Source: JAJZJT01 sp049964655 (GTDB lineage: Bacteria; Actinomycetota; Acidimicrobiia; Acidimicrobiales; RAAP-2). From it: a stretch of 26,041 bases of DNA. Location of the stretch: positions 1-26,041 of the forward strand of contig JBMFXC010000036.1 in the NCBI GenBank assembly GCA_049964655.1. Direction: 5' to 3'. The notes below the pieces were generated by a model, which had not been told where the DNA came from, ran no database searches, and worked only from the letters and a program-made list of their open reading frames with translations. A program made the position numbers and the translations under genes. Within the stretch, counting starts at the first letter, position 1. The number at the start of each line of letters is the position of its first letter. Below are positions 1 to 8,184 of the stretch, piece after piece.

Positions 1-55
<55 letters not shown>

Positions 56-241
56 CCGCGACCCCAATTGTAACACCTCTCCAGCCAAGGTGTGCCCTGG
101 TCTCCGCACCGTCAACAACGGTCCGGCACCCGGTTGGACTTCGAGGTACTGGCCCAGGGGGCGGGTGGACCAGGTCAGTCCCTCTCCCACGTCGGCTGTC
201 GTCGCTCGTGCCGCATCGGTGTCCTGCATGGGCTATGGGGA

Positions 242-255
242 CCGACGCGGGTCGG
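242..255 (-). terminator. Short stem-loop after the UPF0182 gene, possible terminator
   Basis: A perfect 5-bp stem (CCGAC/GTCGG) with a 4-nt loop begins 5 nt past the TGA stop of the UPF0182 gene. There is no long U tract, which is common for actinobacterial terminators. The stem is short, so it may be a chance palindrome in GC-rich DNA. The remainder of bases 56-241 shows no gene I can support. Confidence 0.3.
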
Positions 256-260
256 GAGCC

Positions 261-3200
261 TCAGGCGGCGGAGGTCGTCGAGGTCGTGCTCGAAGCGGAC
301 TTCGCCCGAGCCGAAGACGTGCTCGAAGAGGGCGTGCCTGACGCCGCCGACGGTGAGGCGGACGGAGGGGATGACGACGATCCGGGCGTGGTCCCGGTCG
401 ACGACGAGCTTCCAGTGAGCGCCTGGATCTCCTGCAGATCAGAGCTCGCCTGGTTGACGTCTGTCTGGTATGCGCCGAGGTTGCCGGCTTGCAAGTCGAT
501 CTGAGACTGCTTGAACGCCTGAAGGGCATCGTTCAGATAGGCTCGGATCTGCGGGGACAACGTGGTGTTCGTCCCGGTCGTCGGTGAGGTGGATACTGCT
601 GCTCCGAACACCTTGCTGAGCGCAGCGCCCAGTGTCGGTTCCATCTGGATCTGATTGCCGTAGACGGCGACGACGTCGTCGAGCACGGGAATGGCGTTAC
701 GTGTCGACGCTACGTAGACAGGCTCGACATAGATGAGCGAGTTCGCTACGGGGATCATCTGCACGTTCCCGAGGATGACCGACGAACCGTTGGCATTGAG
801 AAGGCTGATCGCTCGCGAAATGGACGGCGTGGCATCGATCCTGGCTGCCACGATCGAAGGGCCGTCGACCGGTTGATCCCGTGGTGTGACGAACACCTCG
901 AGCTGTCCATAGTGCTTAGGATCGGACCCGGCGATCATGAACCCAGACAGCGTCTGGATCTGGCTTGAGGTCGAAACAGGAGTAAATGCATCGAGCAGCA
1001 CGAAGGACTCGTGCTGCTGTCCGGGCACCCGGATCTCTTCGTAGAGCGGCGACATCCGCACCACCTGGCCAGTCGAAACGAGTTGACCTTGGGCGTTGGT
1101 CGTCTGGGTGGTGGCGAGTGCCTGCGACGGCGAGCCGGCGCCGGGTGACGGCGAGAGCGTCCATGCGTCTGCTGCGTTGTAAAAGGCAGCAGCGTTGGTG
1201 ATGTGGTACTTGCCGTACATGGACGCCTGTACCGTGAACTGGTCGATGGGGTAGCGGAGATGGGACCTCAGCTGAGAGCTCATCTTGGACGCTGGCGTGA
1301 ACATGCCAGGGAACGCTCGTTCGTAGGTGCGGATGATTGGGTCACGCGGGTCCATCACGTAGAACGTGATCTTGCCCGTATAGGCGTTGACGATGGCATC
1401 GACCGAGTTGCGGATGTAGTTGAACTTAGCCGGCAACCCGCTCGCTGGGTTGAGAGCGCCCGTCTTGGCGTTCTGCGAGTACGGGTAGTTGTCTGTGGTG
1501 GTGTATGTCTGCTGCACCCAGTCGATGTGCCCGTTTACGAGCACCGGGTAGGGGCTCGAGTCGAGGCTCAGAAAGGGAGCGGCCTTCGCTACCCTTGCCT
1601 GGACGCCTCGGTCGAACATCAGCCGGGAGTTGTCAGTGAGCTGGTTGGAGATGAGTAGGTTCAGGTCGCCGAAGCGTGCCGCGAACATGACTCGGTCGAA
1701 GAACGACGACAGGCGGACACCACCAGTGCCGGTGTAATGGGTCTCGACGTTGTTGCCACTGCTCAACTGGTAGTCGACCTCAGGCTGCTTGGTGTCGGCA
1801 ACTACATAACCTGAGTTGTCGAGGCCGAAGTACACGGCGGGCTGTGTGATCTGTGGCAAGCCGTTGGTCGAGACTGGCGGCACGTCAGAGATGTCGAAGA
1901 CTGGCTGCGAGCTCGCAGAGGCAACGTTTGCCGGCGAGATGATCATGCCGTAGCCATGGGTGAACTGCAGATGAGTATTTACCCACGATGGTGACGGGAT
2001 GTCTTGGCTATTTACTTCGCGGACGCCGACGACCACCGGGGTTTCGACTCCATTGATGTCGTAGCGGTCGACCGCCAGGCTGTTGAATTGGTAGTAGGAG
2101 CGGATGTCTTGCAACTTGTTGTAGGTCTGCTGGGTGAGCGAGGGGTCCCAGAGCCGGACGTTGGCCAGCGTGTCGGCATTGGCATTGAGCTGGTTGGCGG
2201 TCAGGTTGGTGCTTGCCGGAAACGACTTCACCTGGACGGAGTCCAGGCCGAAGGCAGCGCGCGTGGCCTCGATGTTGCGCTGGATGTACGGTCGTTCGAG
2301 CGTGTTCTGCGCCGGGTTGACCTTCAGGGCCTGGACCATGGCCGGGTAGATCGTCTCGGCGGTGAGGGCGACGAGCATCCAGAGCCCGACGCCGAGGATC
2401 GGGAGGACCCAGCCCTGGCGTCGCAGGTTGTAGATGAGCAGGACCGCCGATGCCAACGACACCAGGACGAGCAGCTCGAGAGCGGGCACCCTGGCGTGCA
2501 CGTCGGTGTAGTCCGCTCCCTGCGTGAAACCGTTCTGCGAGAGGTCCAGCGAGAAGCGGGCAAGGTAGTACCCAACCGCCTTCACGATCGCCACGAGCCC
2601 GAGGATCACCGACAAGTGGGCCTTGACAGCCGGACGCACCCGGGGATGGGGTCCCTGTACCCGGATGCCCCCGTTGAGGTAGTAGGCGACGGCCGTGATG
2701 ACGAACACCACGATCAGCGAGACGAGCAGCCAGTGGACGAGGAAGTTCTCGAAGGGGAGCTTGAACACGTAGAAGCCGACGTCGCGATGCCACTGCGGGT
2801 CCTTCACGCCGAAGGGGACGCCGTTGCGGAAGAGGATCCAGTTCTGCCACTGTCCGATGGCCTGCGACCCCAGGATGAGCGAGACGACCACCACGACGCC
2901 CCAGCGCAGCCATCGCGATCGGGGGCCGACGATCTCTTGGTAGCGGCGGACGAACTCGTCCTCGGCGTCGACGACGGGACCATGAGGCGCCAGTCGCTCC
3001 GACATCGTGAGGCTGCCGAAGAGCAGGAGGCCGAAGAGCACGGCGAACGTGAGACCGAGGCCGGCCTTCACCTCGAAGAGACTGCGCCACTCGGATCGGA
3101 GCCCCAGCGACGAGAACCACAAGGCGTCGGTATAGAAGATGGCGAAGGTCCGGAGGAACGCCAGCAGCACGACCAACGCCGCGACCACCGCAATCACGAC

Positions 3201-3266
3201 GATCCTGCGCCGCCGCCGGTGCCTTGGGGCGCGTGGGGTCGACGGCCGATCGCTCGGGGGACGCAC
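261..3266 (-). CDS. UPF0182 family integral membrane protein
   Basis: Encodes about 1001 aa, matching the usual 900-1000 aa of the UPF0182 family, which is widespread in actinobacteria and has no settled function. A short Arg/Pro-rich cytoplasmic leader (residues 1-20) precedes seven predicted membrane segments in the first ~400 residues. The motifs FYTDALWFSSLG, GVPFGVKDPQWHRDVGFYVF and ALTAETIYPAMVQ are typical of the family. The remaining ~550 residues form a large soluble, probably extracytoplasmic domain and end in a low-complexity Ser/Thr/Pro tail. I chose the GTG at 3266 because it is the first in-frame start after the upstream DivIVA gene stop (10 nt away). An open frame continues to 3794, but it overlaps that gene and reads as an Arg/Pro-rich shadow. 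No strong ribosome-binding site is visible, so translation is probably coupled. Family call firm; role unknown. Confidence 0.93.
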   Translation of the reverse strand: MRPPSDRPSTPRAPRHRRRRRIVVIAVVAALVVLLAFLRTFAIFYTDALWFSSLGLRSEWRSLFEVKAGLGLTFAVLFGLLLFGSLTMSERLAPHGPVVDAEDEFVRRYQEIVGPRSRWLRWGVVVVVSLILGSQAIGQWQNWILFRNGVPFGVKDPQWHRDVGFYVFKLPFENFLVHWLLVSLIVVFVITAVAYYLNGGIRVQGPHPRVRPAVKAHLSVILGLVAIVKAVGYYLARFSLDLSQNGFTQGADYTDVHARVPALELLVLVSLASAVLLIYNLRRQGWVLPILGVGLWMLVALTAETIYPAMVQALKVNPAQNTLERPYIQRNIEATRAAFGLDSVQVKSFPASTNLTANQLNANADTLANVRLWDPSLTQQTYNKLQDIRSYYQFNSLAVDRYDINGVETPVVVGVREVNSQDIPSPSWVNTHLQFTHGYGMIISPANVASASSQPVFDISDVPPVSTNGLPQITQPAVYFGLDNSGYVVADTKQPEVDYQLSSGNNVETHYTGTGGVRLSSFFDRVMFAARFGDLNLLISNQLTDNSRLMFDRGVQARVAKAAPFLSLDSSPYPVLVNGHIDWVQQTYTTTDNYPYSQNAKTGALNPASGLPAKFNYIRNSVDAIVNAYTGKITFYVMDPRDPIIRTYERAFPGMFTPASKMSSQLRSHLRYPIDQFTVQASMYGKYHITNAAAFYNAADAWTLSPSPGAGSPSQALATTQTTNAQGQLVSTGQVVRMSPLYEEIRVPGQQHESFVLLDAFTPVSTSSQIQTLSGFMIAGSDPKHYGQLEVFVTPRDQPVDGPSIVAARIDATPSISRAISLLNANGSSVILGNVQMIPVANSLIYVEPVYVASTRNAIPVLDDVVAVYGNQIQMEPTLGAALSKVFGAAVSTSPTTGTNTTLSPQIRAYLNDALQAFKQSQIDLQAGNLGAYQTDVNQASSDLQEIQALTGSSSSTGTTPGSSSSPPSASPSAASGTPSSSTSSARAKSASSTTSTTSAA

Positions 3267-3276
3267 GGATCGCAGC

Positions 3277-5133
3277 CTAGGTGCTGGCGGGCGCCAGCAG
3301 GCAACGGCACCCGGGGTGAGCAGGCGGCGACCGGTGGCCAGTCGGGAAGACATCTCCGACCGACGTCGGACCTGCCAGGGCGTTGTCTTCGCAGTCGGGG
3401 CACGGCGGACGTTCGGTGCCGGAGACCGCCACCCACAGGGCGTGGTCATCCGGACAACCGGCCAGAGCCGCCCGCGTCCCGAGCGCGAAGGCGGCGAGCA
3501 CGTGGTCGGTCGCCAGCTCTTCGACCCGCCCCGCCTTCCAGATCCGGAAGGCGGCGCCGACGTGCTCGGCGGCACCACGCTCGTCCCCTGGTTCGAAGGT
3601 CTGCTCGCTCTCGAGGCGGCGACGCAAGGGAGCGAGGATGGCGCGCTGGAGATCGTCGGCCACCTGATCGAGGTCGTCGCCGACCAGGTCGGTCTCTCCC
3701 ACCTGCCCGACAACCAGTGACGCGCCGTGCCCGGCGGCAGCTCGGAGGTGCTCGAGCGATGCCACGACCACCTTCCGACCAGACGTGTCCGCATCCGGCA
3801 GCAGCTCGGGGGACCACCGTGAACGGGCTGAACGCAGCCGATCGAGGAGGTCGTTCTGTTCGTCCTGGAGGAGTCGCTTCAATCGCCGGGAAAGCGCGGT
3901 GATGACGGGTGCCAGAAGCTCGTCGCGCTGCAGCGCCAGGGGTGGGGTCGCCTCGGGCGGGCCGGCGACAGCTCGCGCTGTCTCCTGCTCGGCGCCCTCT
4001 TCCTCCGCTGAGCGTGGGTCCTCTCCGGAAGCGTCCGTCCCAGCGGATGCCACCCCGTCAGGGGCGTCAGGGCCGAGACGGGTCTCGTCGTCCGGCGAAG
4101 GAGAAGGAGAAGGCGACGTCCCAGCCGGGTCGGCCATTCTGGCGGCTCCGCCCGCCTCTCGGGCAGCACGGATCTTGGCGAAGACGGCCTCTGCCGAGCG
4201 AGCCGACGCCGTTCGGGACGTGTGGCCGGGTGTCCGCGTTGCGGCGGGCTCTTCGGCGGCGGGCTCTTCGGCGGCGGGCTCTTCGGCGGCGGGCTCCTCG
4301 GCGGCGGGCTCCTCGGCGGCGGGCTCCTCGGCGGCGGGCGTCCGGCTCTCGTCTACCTCGGCGTGCTCGCCGGAGCGGATGGTCGCGTCGCGTCCGGCCG
4401 CCTCGGCTGCGAGGCGGGCCTCGTCTTCGGCTCGGAAGATCTCCTCGGCGATCGAGTCGATGGTCCGCCGGACGTCGCGCACTGTCTCCGCTAGACGCTC
4501 ACGGCCAGCCCGCAGCTGGTCGATCTGCGAGTGCAGCGCCTTGCGGCGTCGGGCCAGGTCGGCGAGCACGCGCGAGCGCAAGGCCTGGGCCTCCTCGACC
4601 ATCCGGCGGCACTCGTCCCGGGTCTGCTCGAGCAACGCCTCGGCCTCGGCCCGTGTCGAGGCGGCAGTGTCGGCTGCCTCGGCCTCAGCCCGGTGCCGGA
4701 GCTCGGCCAGTGCGGCCTCGACCTCGGAGGTGCGGGCGGCCAGGGCCGCTTCGGTACGGGCTTCGAGGTCGGCGGCCGCGTCGTGCGCGCTGGTGCGGAG
4801 CCGCTCCGACTCGGCTTCGGCATTGGCCACCATGTCGTGAGCCGCCTCGTGCGCCGTGCGCAACACCCGGGCCGTCTCGGCGCCGAGTGCCGAAGCCACC
4901 GTCTCCTCGTCGAGCACAGGGTGGGCGGCACGGTCCTCGGCCTCGACGACCTGCTGACGCAGGCTCTCGATTCGGTCCTCGGCTGCCCGTAGTGCCTCGG
5001 CGACCGACTCGAGGAAAGCCCTGACTTCCGTGGGGTCGAAACCGCGCCGAACCGTGCCAAAAGTGCGACGCGCGATGTCGTCTGGGCTGACGTGGCGCTG
5101 CGAGGTGATGGCGAGCCTGTGGTCCTCGGGCAT
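3277..5133 (-). CDS. DivIVA-domain coiled-coil protein with a MuF-like Cys/His C-terminal domain
   Basis: 618 aa. Residues ~8-65 match a DivIVA/Wag31 N-terminal domain (SPDDIARRTFGTVRRGFDP, then VRAFLESVAEAL), which binds curved or polar membrane and recruits growth or division factors. Residues ~45-240 are a long Ala/Glu/Arg-rich coiled coil. Residues 267-296 are six tandem AAEEP repeats, followed by an acidic Ser/Pro-rich linker. The last ~220 residues form a second folded region ending in CPDC (578-581), FPTGH and PPAHPGCRC (603-611). That Cys-rich ending with a preceding helical RxW region resembles phage Mu gpF/SPP1 gp7 minor head proteins (MuF). The MuF link is inference from motif pattern only. 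The next gene, UPF0182, starts 10 nt downstream, so the two are probably co-transcribed. The ATG at 5133 lacks a clear ribosome-binding site. Confidence 0.85.
   Translation of the reverse strand: MPEDHRLAITSQRHVSPDDIARRTFGTVRRGFDPTEVRAFLESVAEALRAAEDRIESLRQQVVEAEDRAAHPVLDEETVASALGAETARVLRTAHEAAHDMVANAEAESERLRTSAHDAAADLEARTEAALAARTSEVEAALAELRHRAEAEAADTAASTRAEAEALLEQTRDECRRMVEEAQALRSRVLADLARRRKALHSQIDQLRAGRERLAETVRDVRRTIDSIAEEIFRAEDEARLAAEAAGRDATIRSGEHAEVDESRTPAAEEPAAEEPAAEEPAAEEPAAEEPAAEEPAATRTPGHTSRTASARSAEAVFAKIRAAREAGGAARMADPAGTSPSPSPSPDDETRLGPDAPDGVASAGTDASGEDPRSAEEEGAEQETARAVAGPPEATPPLALQRDELLAPVITALSRRLKRLLQDEQNDLLDRLRSARSRWSPELLPDADTSGRKVVVASLEHLRAAAGHGASLVVGQVGETDLVGDDLDQVADDLQRAILAPLRRRLESEQTFEPGDERGAAEHVGAAFRIWKAGRVEELATDHVLAAFALGTRAALAGCPDDHALWVAVSGTERPPCPDCEDNALAGPTSVGDVFPTGHRSPPAHPGCRCLLAPAST
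4246..4335 (-). repeat. Six perfect-phase 15-bp tandem repeats inside the DivIVA-domain gene
   Basis: Six copies of a 15-bp unit (plus-strand GGGCTCYTCGGCGGC) encode AAEEP x6 in the linker of the DivIVA-domain protein. Three adjacent copies carry T at the variable position and the next three carry C, so the array splits into two homogeneous blocks. The unit is a multiple of 3, so copy-number change would keep the frame. Confidence 0.95.
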
Positions 5134-5455
5134 CGACGGTCAGGGGTGCGGTGCCGTGGCGGCCCGAGTCCCCAACCCCCTTTCCATCGAGAGGTCCGAT
5201 GGTCCCGCCGACCGTCCACCGACGGTCGCCCCGGGCGTGAGGAAGGTCACGCCGCTGTCGGCCGACGAAGCGAGCGTCCGGGCGGACCCTGCGTCGGGTC
5301 CCTCGGTGACGGTCCGGACGGGACCCCCACCAGCAGGTCCGGCCCAACTCCAAGGTCGATGCATGCGGGAAGCCTACCGACCGACCGTGCGGGCGGATGG
5401 CACTGCTCCCGTGCTCCCCGGTGGTTGACTGGCTCGTGGGCGGTATGACTCCTGG
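5134..5455 (-). other. Intergenic leader of the DivIVA/UPF0182 operon with a possible 74-codon leaderless ORF
   Basis: This 322-bp gap separates the flippase stop from the DivIVA gene start. On the minus strand a -10-like TAGGCT (5371-5376) is followed by exactly 6 nt and an ATG at 5364. That ATG opens a 74-codon frame ending TGA at 5140, 6 nt before the DivIVA ATG and in the same frame. The layout suggests a leaderless upstream ORF or simply the operon transcription start. Roughly 72% of its codons end in G or C, lower than in the neighbouring genes, and the product (MHRPWSWAGPAGGG...) has no recognisable domain. The -35 region is weak. I do not call it a gene with confidence. Confidence 0.35.
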
Positions 5456-7018
5456 TCATCGGCGCCGCAATGCCTGGGCGCGGCGTGTCGCGAGCCGCAT
5501 TAGGGCCTGGGCTCGGTCGCGGAAGACCCCGTCGGTTCGCCAGAGCGTCGTCGCCAGGACCACCCACGACACGACGACTACGCCGGCTCCCTTGCCGACT
5601 GCTGTGGGCATCGAAGCCCCGGGAACGAGGCCTCGGAAGGCGACGGCCGTGGCCACGGCCACGAGGGTCACGAGAGCCAATGGCGCCATCGCCTCACGCA
5701 GGTAGCGGCGGACCGGCACGTGGAGGGAACGGCAGACCACCGCGGGAAGGATGGTGAAGTCGACGACGACGACCTGGGGAAGCGATCCGATCGCCGGACC
5801 GACCGGCCCCAGGTACCGAGTGGCGACGACCGTTCCCGCCAGGTTCACCACGGTCGCCACCAGCGCCAACCGGACCAGGAGCGTCGTGCGACCGATCCCG
5901 GTCAGGTAGACGAACGACTGGTGCCCAGGGAGCTGGAACGCGAACACGACGTTCAGGGCCACGGCGACGTCGAAGGTCCGGGCGGGCACTGCTCCCAGCC
6001 ACAAGTGGAGGACTGGTTGGCCGAACCCGACCAGCGCCGTGGCCAGGGGGATCGTGATCGCCATGCTCCCGAGGACGGCATGGGAGAACATCTGGAACTG
6101 GCGCTCGTCGTCGTCGAGCGCGTGCGCGTGGGCATAAGCAGGGAACAGCTGGTTGGTCCCGTACGACGAGAGGTTCCGGGTGAAGCTGGCGGTGCTCATG
6201 GCGACGCTGTAGGGGGCGACCTGCCTGATGGGGAGCATCAGACCGATGATCAGCGTGTCGAGCCCGTAGGACACCGTCCCGCTCACCGCGATGAGCGCGT
6301 TCTTGCCGCCCGCCCGCAGCAGTTGTCGCATGGTCGTGGCCGAAAAGCCCCCGAACCACTTCCACGTGCGGCCTCGCGGCAACCGACGCGCCACGACGGT
6401 CGTCCACGACGCACCGACGAGCGCACCGACGGCGGTGACGAGGGCAAGGCCGACGAGACCACCGCCGAGGAGCAGCACGGCGATCTGCGCCCCGCGGGTG
6501 GCCAACGACGTCGCGATGCCGACCATCGAGATCCAATCCCCTCGACCAGACCCGAAGAGGGCGGACTTGGCCCGAAGTCCGACGAAGCTCATCCCCGTCA
6601 TCACGCCCAGCGCCACGAGGGCGATCCTGGCCGACGAAGTGGCCGAGCCCACTCGTAGCAGCGACCCGATGAACGGGACGAGCAGGCCGGTCAGGGCGAC
6701 GGCGACGGCACCCGACACCACGAAGAACACTCCTGCCGTCCCGACCACGTCTGCCAGCTCGTCGTGGTCGTCCCGGGCCAGGCAGTTGGCCACTCGCGTG
6801 ACGACCGTCGTGGACACCCCGGCATCCAGCAGGTACAGGTAGCCGACGATGGCCATCAGGACGCCCCACAGCCCGAAGGTGGCGGGGCCGAGGCGGTGGA
6901 GGGCGATACGGGTGAACAGCAGGCTCAGCACCAGCGCCACGGCGAAGTCGACGTAGCTGGTGAAGACGTTGCGTAGCAACTGACGGCCGCTGGCGTTTCC
7001 CTGTTGCACTTCCGACAA
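5456..7018 (-). CDS. Wzx-like polysaccharide flippase (MATE/PST superfamily)
   Basis: About 520 aa of almost continuous hydrophobic segments, consistent with the 12-14 helices of the MOP/PST exporters that flip undecaprenyl-linked repeat units across the membrane. The N-terminal RNVFTSYVDFAVALVLSLLF, LGPATFGLWGVLMAIVGYLY and LDAGVSTTVVTRVAN resemble Wzx/RfbX-type proteins. Start: the frame is open to a TTG at 7108, but that has no ribosome-binding site. GGAGGA lies just ahead of a TTG at 7018 and of a GTG at 7009. I use 7018; 7009 is nearly as likely. It diverges from the GT2 gene at 7170. The surrounding glycosyltransferases, ligase/polymerase and chain-length kinase make export of a surface polysaccharide the probable role. 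Substrate unknown. Confidence 0.85.
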   Translation of the reverse strand: MSEVQQGNASGRQLLRNVFTSYVDFAVALVLSLLFTRIALHRLGPATFGLWGVLMAIVGYLYLLDAGVSTTVVTRVANCLARDDHDELADVVGTAGVFFVVSGAVAVALTGLLVPFIGSLLRVGSATSSARIALVALGVMTGMSFVGLRAKSALFGSGRGDWISMVGIATSLATRGAQIAVLLLGGGLVGLALVTAVGALVGASWTTVVARRLPRGRTWKWFGGFSATTMRQLLRAGGKNALIAVSGTVSYGLDTLIIGLMLPIRQVAPYSVAMSTASFTRNLSSYGTNQLFPAYAHAHALDDDERQFQMFSHAVLGSMAITIPLATALVGFGQPVLHLWLGAVPARTFDVAVALNVVFAFQLPGHQSFVYLTGIGRTTLLVRLALVATVVNLAGTVVATRYLGPVGPAIGSLPQVVVVDFTILPAVVCRSLHVPVRRYLREAMAPLALVTLVAVATAVAFRGLVPGASMPTAVGKGAGVVVVSWVVLATTLWRTDGVFRDRAQALMRLATRRAQALRRR

Positions 7019-7157
7019 GGATCCTCCAGGAAGCTCGCCATGGCGACCGAGCGCCGCCTGTCCCCTGAGCGAGCCGCCACCGCAGCTGCCCGGAAGAGCG
7101 ATCGCCAACGACTTGTTGTCGCTTCGAACGGTCAGGACCTGTCGCCGTGACCGACCC

Positions 7158-7163
7158 TAAGCT
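7158..7163 (+). promoter_or_regulatory. Putative -10 box of a leaderless transcript for the GT2 gene
   Basis: TAAGCT fits the actinobacterial -10 consensus TANNNT. It is followed by 6 nt and then directly by the GTG start at 7170, so transcription would begin at or next to the start codon. There is no ribosome-binding site upstream of that GTG, as expected for a leaderless mRNA. No clear -35 box is visible. Confidence 0.5.
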
Positions 7164-7169
7164 CGCGTA

Positions 7170-8171
7170 GTGCCCAGGGTCTCTGTCGTCACGCCGTGCT
7201 TCAACGCGGAACGTTACCTCACCCAGACCGTCCAGAGCGTCTGCCGCCAGACGCTTGCCGACTGGCAGCTCGTCGTCGTCGACGACGCCAGCACCGACGA
7301 CTCACCCTCGATCGCCGACCGTCTGGCGGCGGCCGATCGTCGTGTGTCCGCGGTGCATCTCGAGCACAACGCCGGCGTAGCTGCTGCCCGCAGGATCGGA
7401 GCCGAGCTCGCCACTGCCGAGCACCTCCTGTTCCTCGACGCGGACGACGTGCTCGAGCCCACTATGTTGGAGCGCACGGCGTCCGAGCTCGACCGGCGAC
7501 CGGGGCTGGCCGCGGTCTACACGGGCCATAGGTACATTGGCCCCGACGGCGAGGATCTCGGCCCCGAGCGCGGCCACTGGCCCTGGGCCCGGTGCGTCGC
7601 CACTCGCTTCTGGGTCCGCAGGCTCCCCGACGCGGAGCCGGTGACGCCCTTCGAGTCCATCTTCGGGGTAGCGGCGATGCTGCCGAGCCTGACCGTGATG
7701 CGACGCTCTGCCTACCAGGCCACCCCGGGCTGGGACGTCAGCCTCGGCCAAGGCTGCGAGGACACCGACCTCTTCCTCGAGCTGGCGCTCCGCGGTCCGG
7801 TCCACCACCTTCCCGAGCGGCTCGTCCGCTACCGCCGTCACCCCGACCAGGCCAGCCAGCGCCACGACCTCACCGGCCAGTACGAGAAGCTGTTCGCCAA
7901 GTGGCTCTCACGGGGGGACCTCGGCCCGGCGCAGCAGCAGCTGGTCCGCGACGCGCAGTGGTTTCGGACCGGGCGCCTGGTTCCCTCGCTCAACCTGCAG
8001 TCAGCCCTCGAGCACGTGCGGCGCGGGGACCTGCCGCGCGCCGCACGCCTTCTGGCGACAGCGGTGGCGGCGTACTCGCCCCGGCGTCCTCCGCCGACCC
8101 TCTACGGCCGTGGGACGTCGGCTGCCGGTGCGGACGCGGGGCTCGGCCCCACCTCGTCGTCGACCAGGTGA
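7170..8171 (+). CDS. Family 2 glycosyltransferase (GT-A fold)
   Basis: 333 aa. A GT2 domain occupies roughly residues 1-230. It opens with VSVVTPCFNAERYL, has the nucleotide-binding VVVDDASTDDS, and the metal-binding DxD-type motif LDADD (residues 90-93), followed later by GWDVSLGQGCEDTDLFLELAL carrying the ED acid/base motif. Such enzymes transfer a sugar from a nucleotide donor, here probably to a lipid-linked repeat unit on the cytoplasmic face. The C-terminal ~100 residues are helical and of unclear role. The GTG at 7170 directly follows a -10-like element and the first strand begins within five residues, which fixes the start well. Its stop lies 13 bp from the stop of the opposite-strand double glycosyltransferase. 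Donor and acceptor cannot be read from sequence. Confidence 0.9.
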   Translation: MPRVSVVTPCFNAERYLTQTVQSVCRQTLADWQLVVVDDASTDDSPSIADRLAAADRRVSAVHLEHNAGVAAARRIGAELATAEHLLFLDADDVLEPTMLERTASELDRRPGLAAVYTGHRYIGPDGEDLGPERGHWPWARCVATRFWVRRLPDAEPVTPFESIFGVAAMLPSLTVMRRSAYQATPGWDVSLGQGCEDTDLFLELALRGPVHHLPERLVRYRRHPDQASQRHDLTGQYEKLFAKWLSRGDLGPAQQQLVRDAQWFRTGRLVPSLNLQSALEHVRRGDLPRAARLLATAVAAYSPRRPPPTLYGRGTSAAGADAGLGPTSSSTR

Positions 8172-8184
8172 CTCAGCTTGCGCG

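Noticed and set aside
2004..3902. 632-codon plus-strand open frame opposite UPF0182 and the DivIVA-type gene
   Set aside because: Antisense to two well supported genes; composition is His/Asp/Arg/Glu-rich with no recognisable domain.
5425..5450. TTGACT and TATGAC on the plus strand as a promoter
   Set aside because: The spacing is only about 13 nt and no plus-strand gene follows.
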